From contig MFRJ01000016.1 in assembly GCA_001784535.1 (NCBI GenBank), positions 4,574 to 9,672 of the forward strand: a DNA stretch of 5,099 nt. Direction: 5' to 3'. Below, piece after piece: positions 4,835 through 5,099 of this stretch. The stretch is from Candidatus Melainabacteria bacterium GWA2_34_9 (GTDB taxonomy: Bacteria; Cyanobacteriota; Vampirovibrionia; Gastranaerophilales; UBA9971). Position 1 is the stretch's first letter. Every line of letters starts with the position of its first letter. The notes under the pieces are model-generated. The model was given only the letters and a program-made list of their open reading frames with translations. It had not been told where the DNA came from and ran no database searches. Position numbers and translations under genes: made by a program.

Positions 4835-5099
4835 ATGAATATAATTAAAACAGACAGGCAATATAAAGATTTGATGAAGCCCGGAAGCTTTATAGGTAGC
4901 ACCCTTACAGCGTCAGGAATAAAAAATGCACTTATAGTTTTTCATGGGATATCTGGCTGTAACATAGAAGCAACGCATTTTAGATCAGACCAAATACCGG
5001 GAGGAAGCTATGTTCCTGTAATCCCCACTGGATTAAATGAGGCTGACTGTATTCAGGGAGGGAATGAAAAACTTTTATCAACCTTGAGAACTTCTATAA
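4835..5099 (+). CDS. NifK-like nitrogenase component 1 beta-type subunit, 5' part (truncated by window end)
   Basis: An open frame starts at ATG 4835 and runs off the window after 88 codons. The ATG is five bases after the nifD-like stop, with AGGA (4828-4831) overlapping that stop, which suggests tight translational coupling. The product begins MNIIKTDRQYKDL. It then shows the N-terminal fold of component 1 subunits: a GSTLTASGIKNALIVFHG strand-loop, the cluster-type cysteine C42 in HGISGC, and EADCIQGG (71-76), which matches the E-D-x-x-x-GG pattern of the family. By eye, the cysteine expected about 25 residues before C42 (NifK Cys70) is missing; the sequence there is KPGSFIG. C72 is an extra cysteine. 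It is most likely the heterodimer partner of the upstream protein; a NifN/NifE-type scaffold role cannot be excluded from this fragment. Confidence 0.88.
   Translation, partial: MNIIKTDRQYKDLMKPGSFIGSTLTASGIKNALIVFHGISGCNIEATHFRSDQIPGGSYVPVIPTGLNEADCIQGGNEKLLSTLRTSI

Noticed and set aside
1..5099. CRISPR array, tRNA, rRNA or insertion sequence
   Set aside because: I saw no direct-repeat array, no cloverleaf or rRNA-like stretch, and no transposase frame.

Overview
The window is AT-rich bacterial DNA using the standard genetic code. It joins the end of a housekeeping operon to the start of an accessory nitrogenase-like operon. The housekeeping part is the 3' end of dnaG (DNA primase) followed by a complete rpoD (primary sigma factor), the dnaG-rpoD part of the classic macromolecular-synthesis operon. 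The sigma factor is short (352 aa) and has stretches that resemble cyanobacterial primary sigma factors, such as GKEEDSRLGDFIE and LSPRERDVLRLRFG. Together with the AT-rich composition this makes a non-photosynthetic cyanobacterial relative (Melainabacteria/Vampirovibrionia, gut or environmental) my best guess. That assignment is inference; another AT-rich anaerobe is possible.

Layout: dnaG 3' end (1-596, +); rpoD (642-1700, +); a two-hairpin 3' UTR ending in a strong intrinsic terminator (1754-1784); a convergent small hypothetical gene (1794-1991, -) with a well-formed sigma70 promoter (2046-2074, -); an AT-rich divergent control region with nested inverted repeats (about 2030-2090); a 73-aa helix-turn-helix protein (2127-2348, +). 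Eleven bases later come a NifH-like reductase (2360-3226, +), a NifD-like catalytic subunit (3276-4829, +) and the first 88 codons of a NifK-like partner (4835 to the window end, +).

The HTH gene and the three nif-like genes run the same way with short gaps (11, 49 and 5 bases), so they look like one transcription unit. The H protein has every ATP-dependent reductase hallmark (P-loop and both [4Fe-4S] cysteines). The D-like subunit keeps three P-cluster-type cysteines and, by eye, the cysteine that anchors FeMo-cofactor in true NifD. It lacks counterparts of the catalytic Gln191/His195, and it carries an unusual Gly/Cys/Lys/Arg-rich loop. The K-like subunit appears to lack one P-cluster cysteine. 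This points to a divergent (group IV-type) nitrogenase-like enzyme whose substrate cannot be told from the sequence. The tail of the nifH-like gene and its stop codon lie inside a 66-bp dispersed-type palindromic repeat, so the mobile repeat supplies the protein's last residues and sits between the H and D genes.
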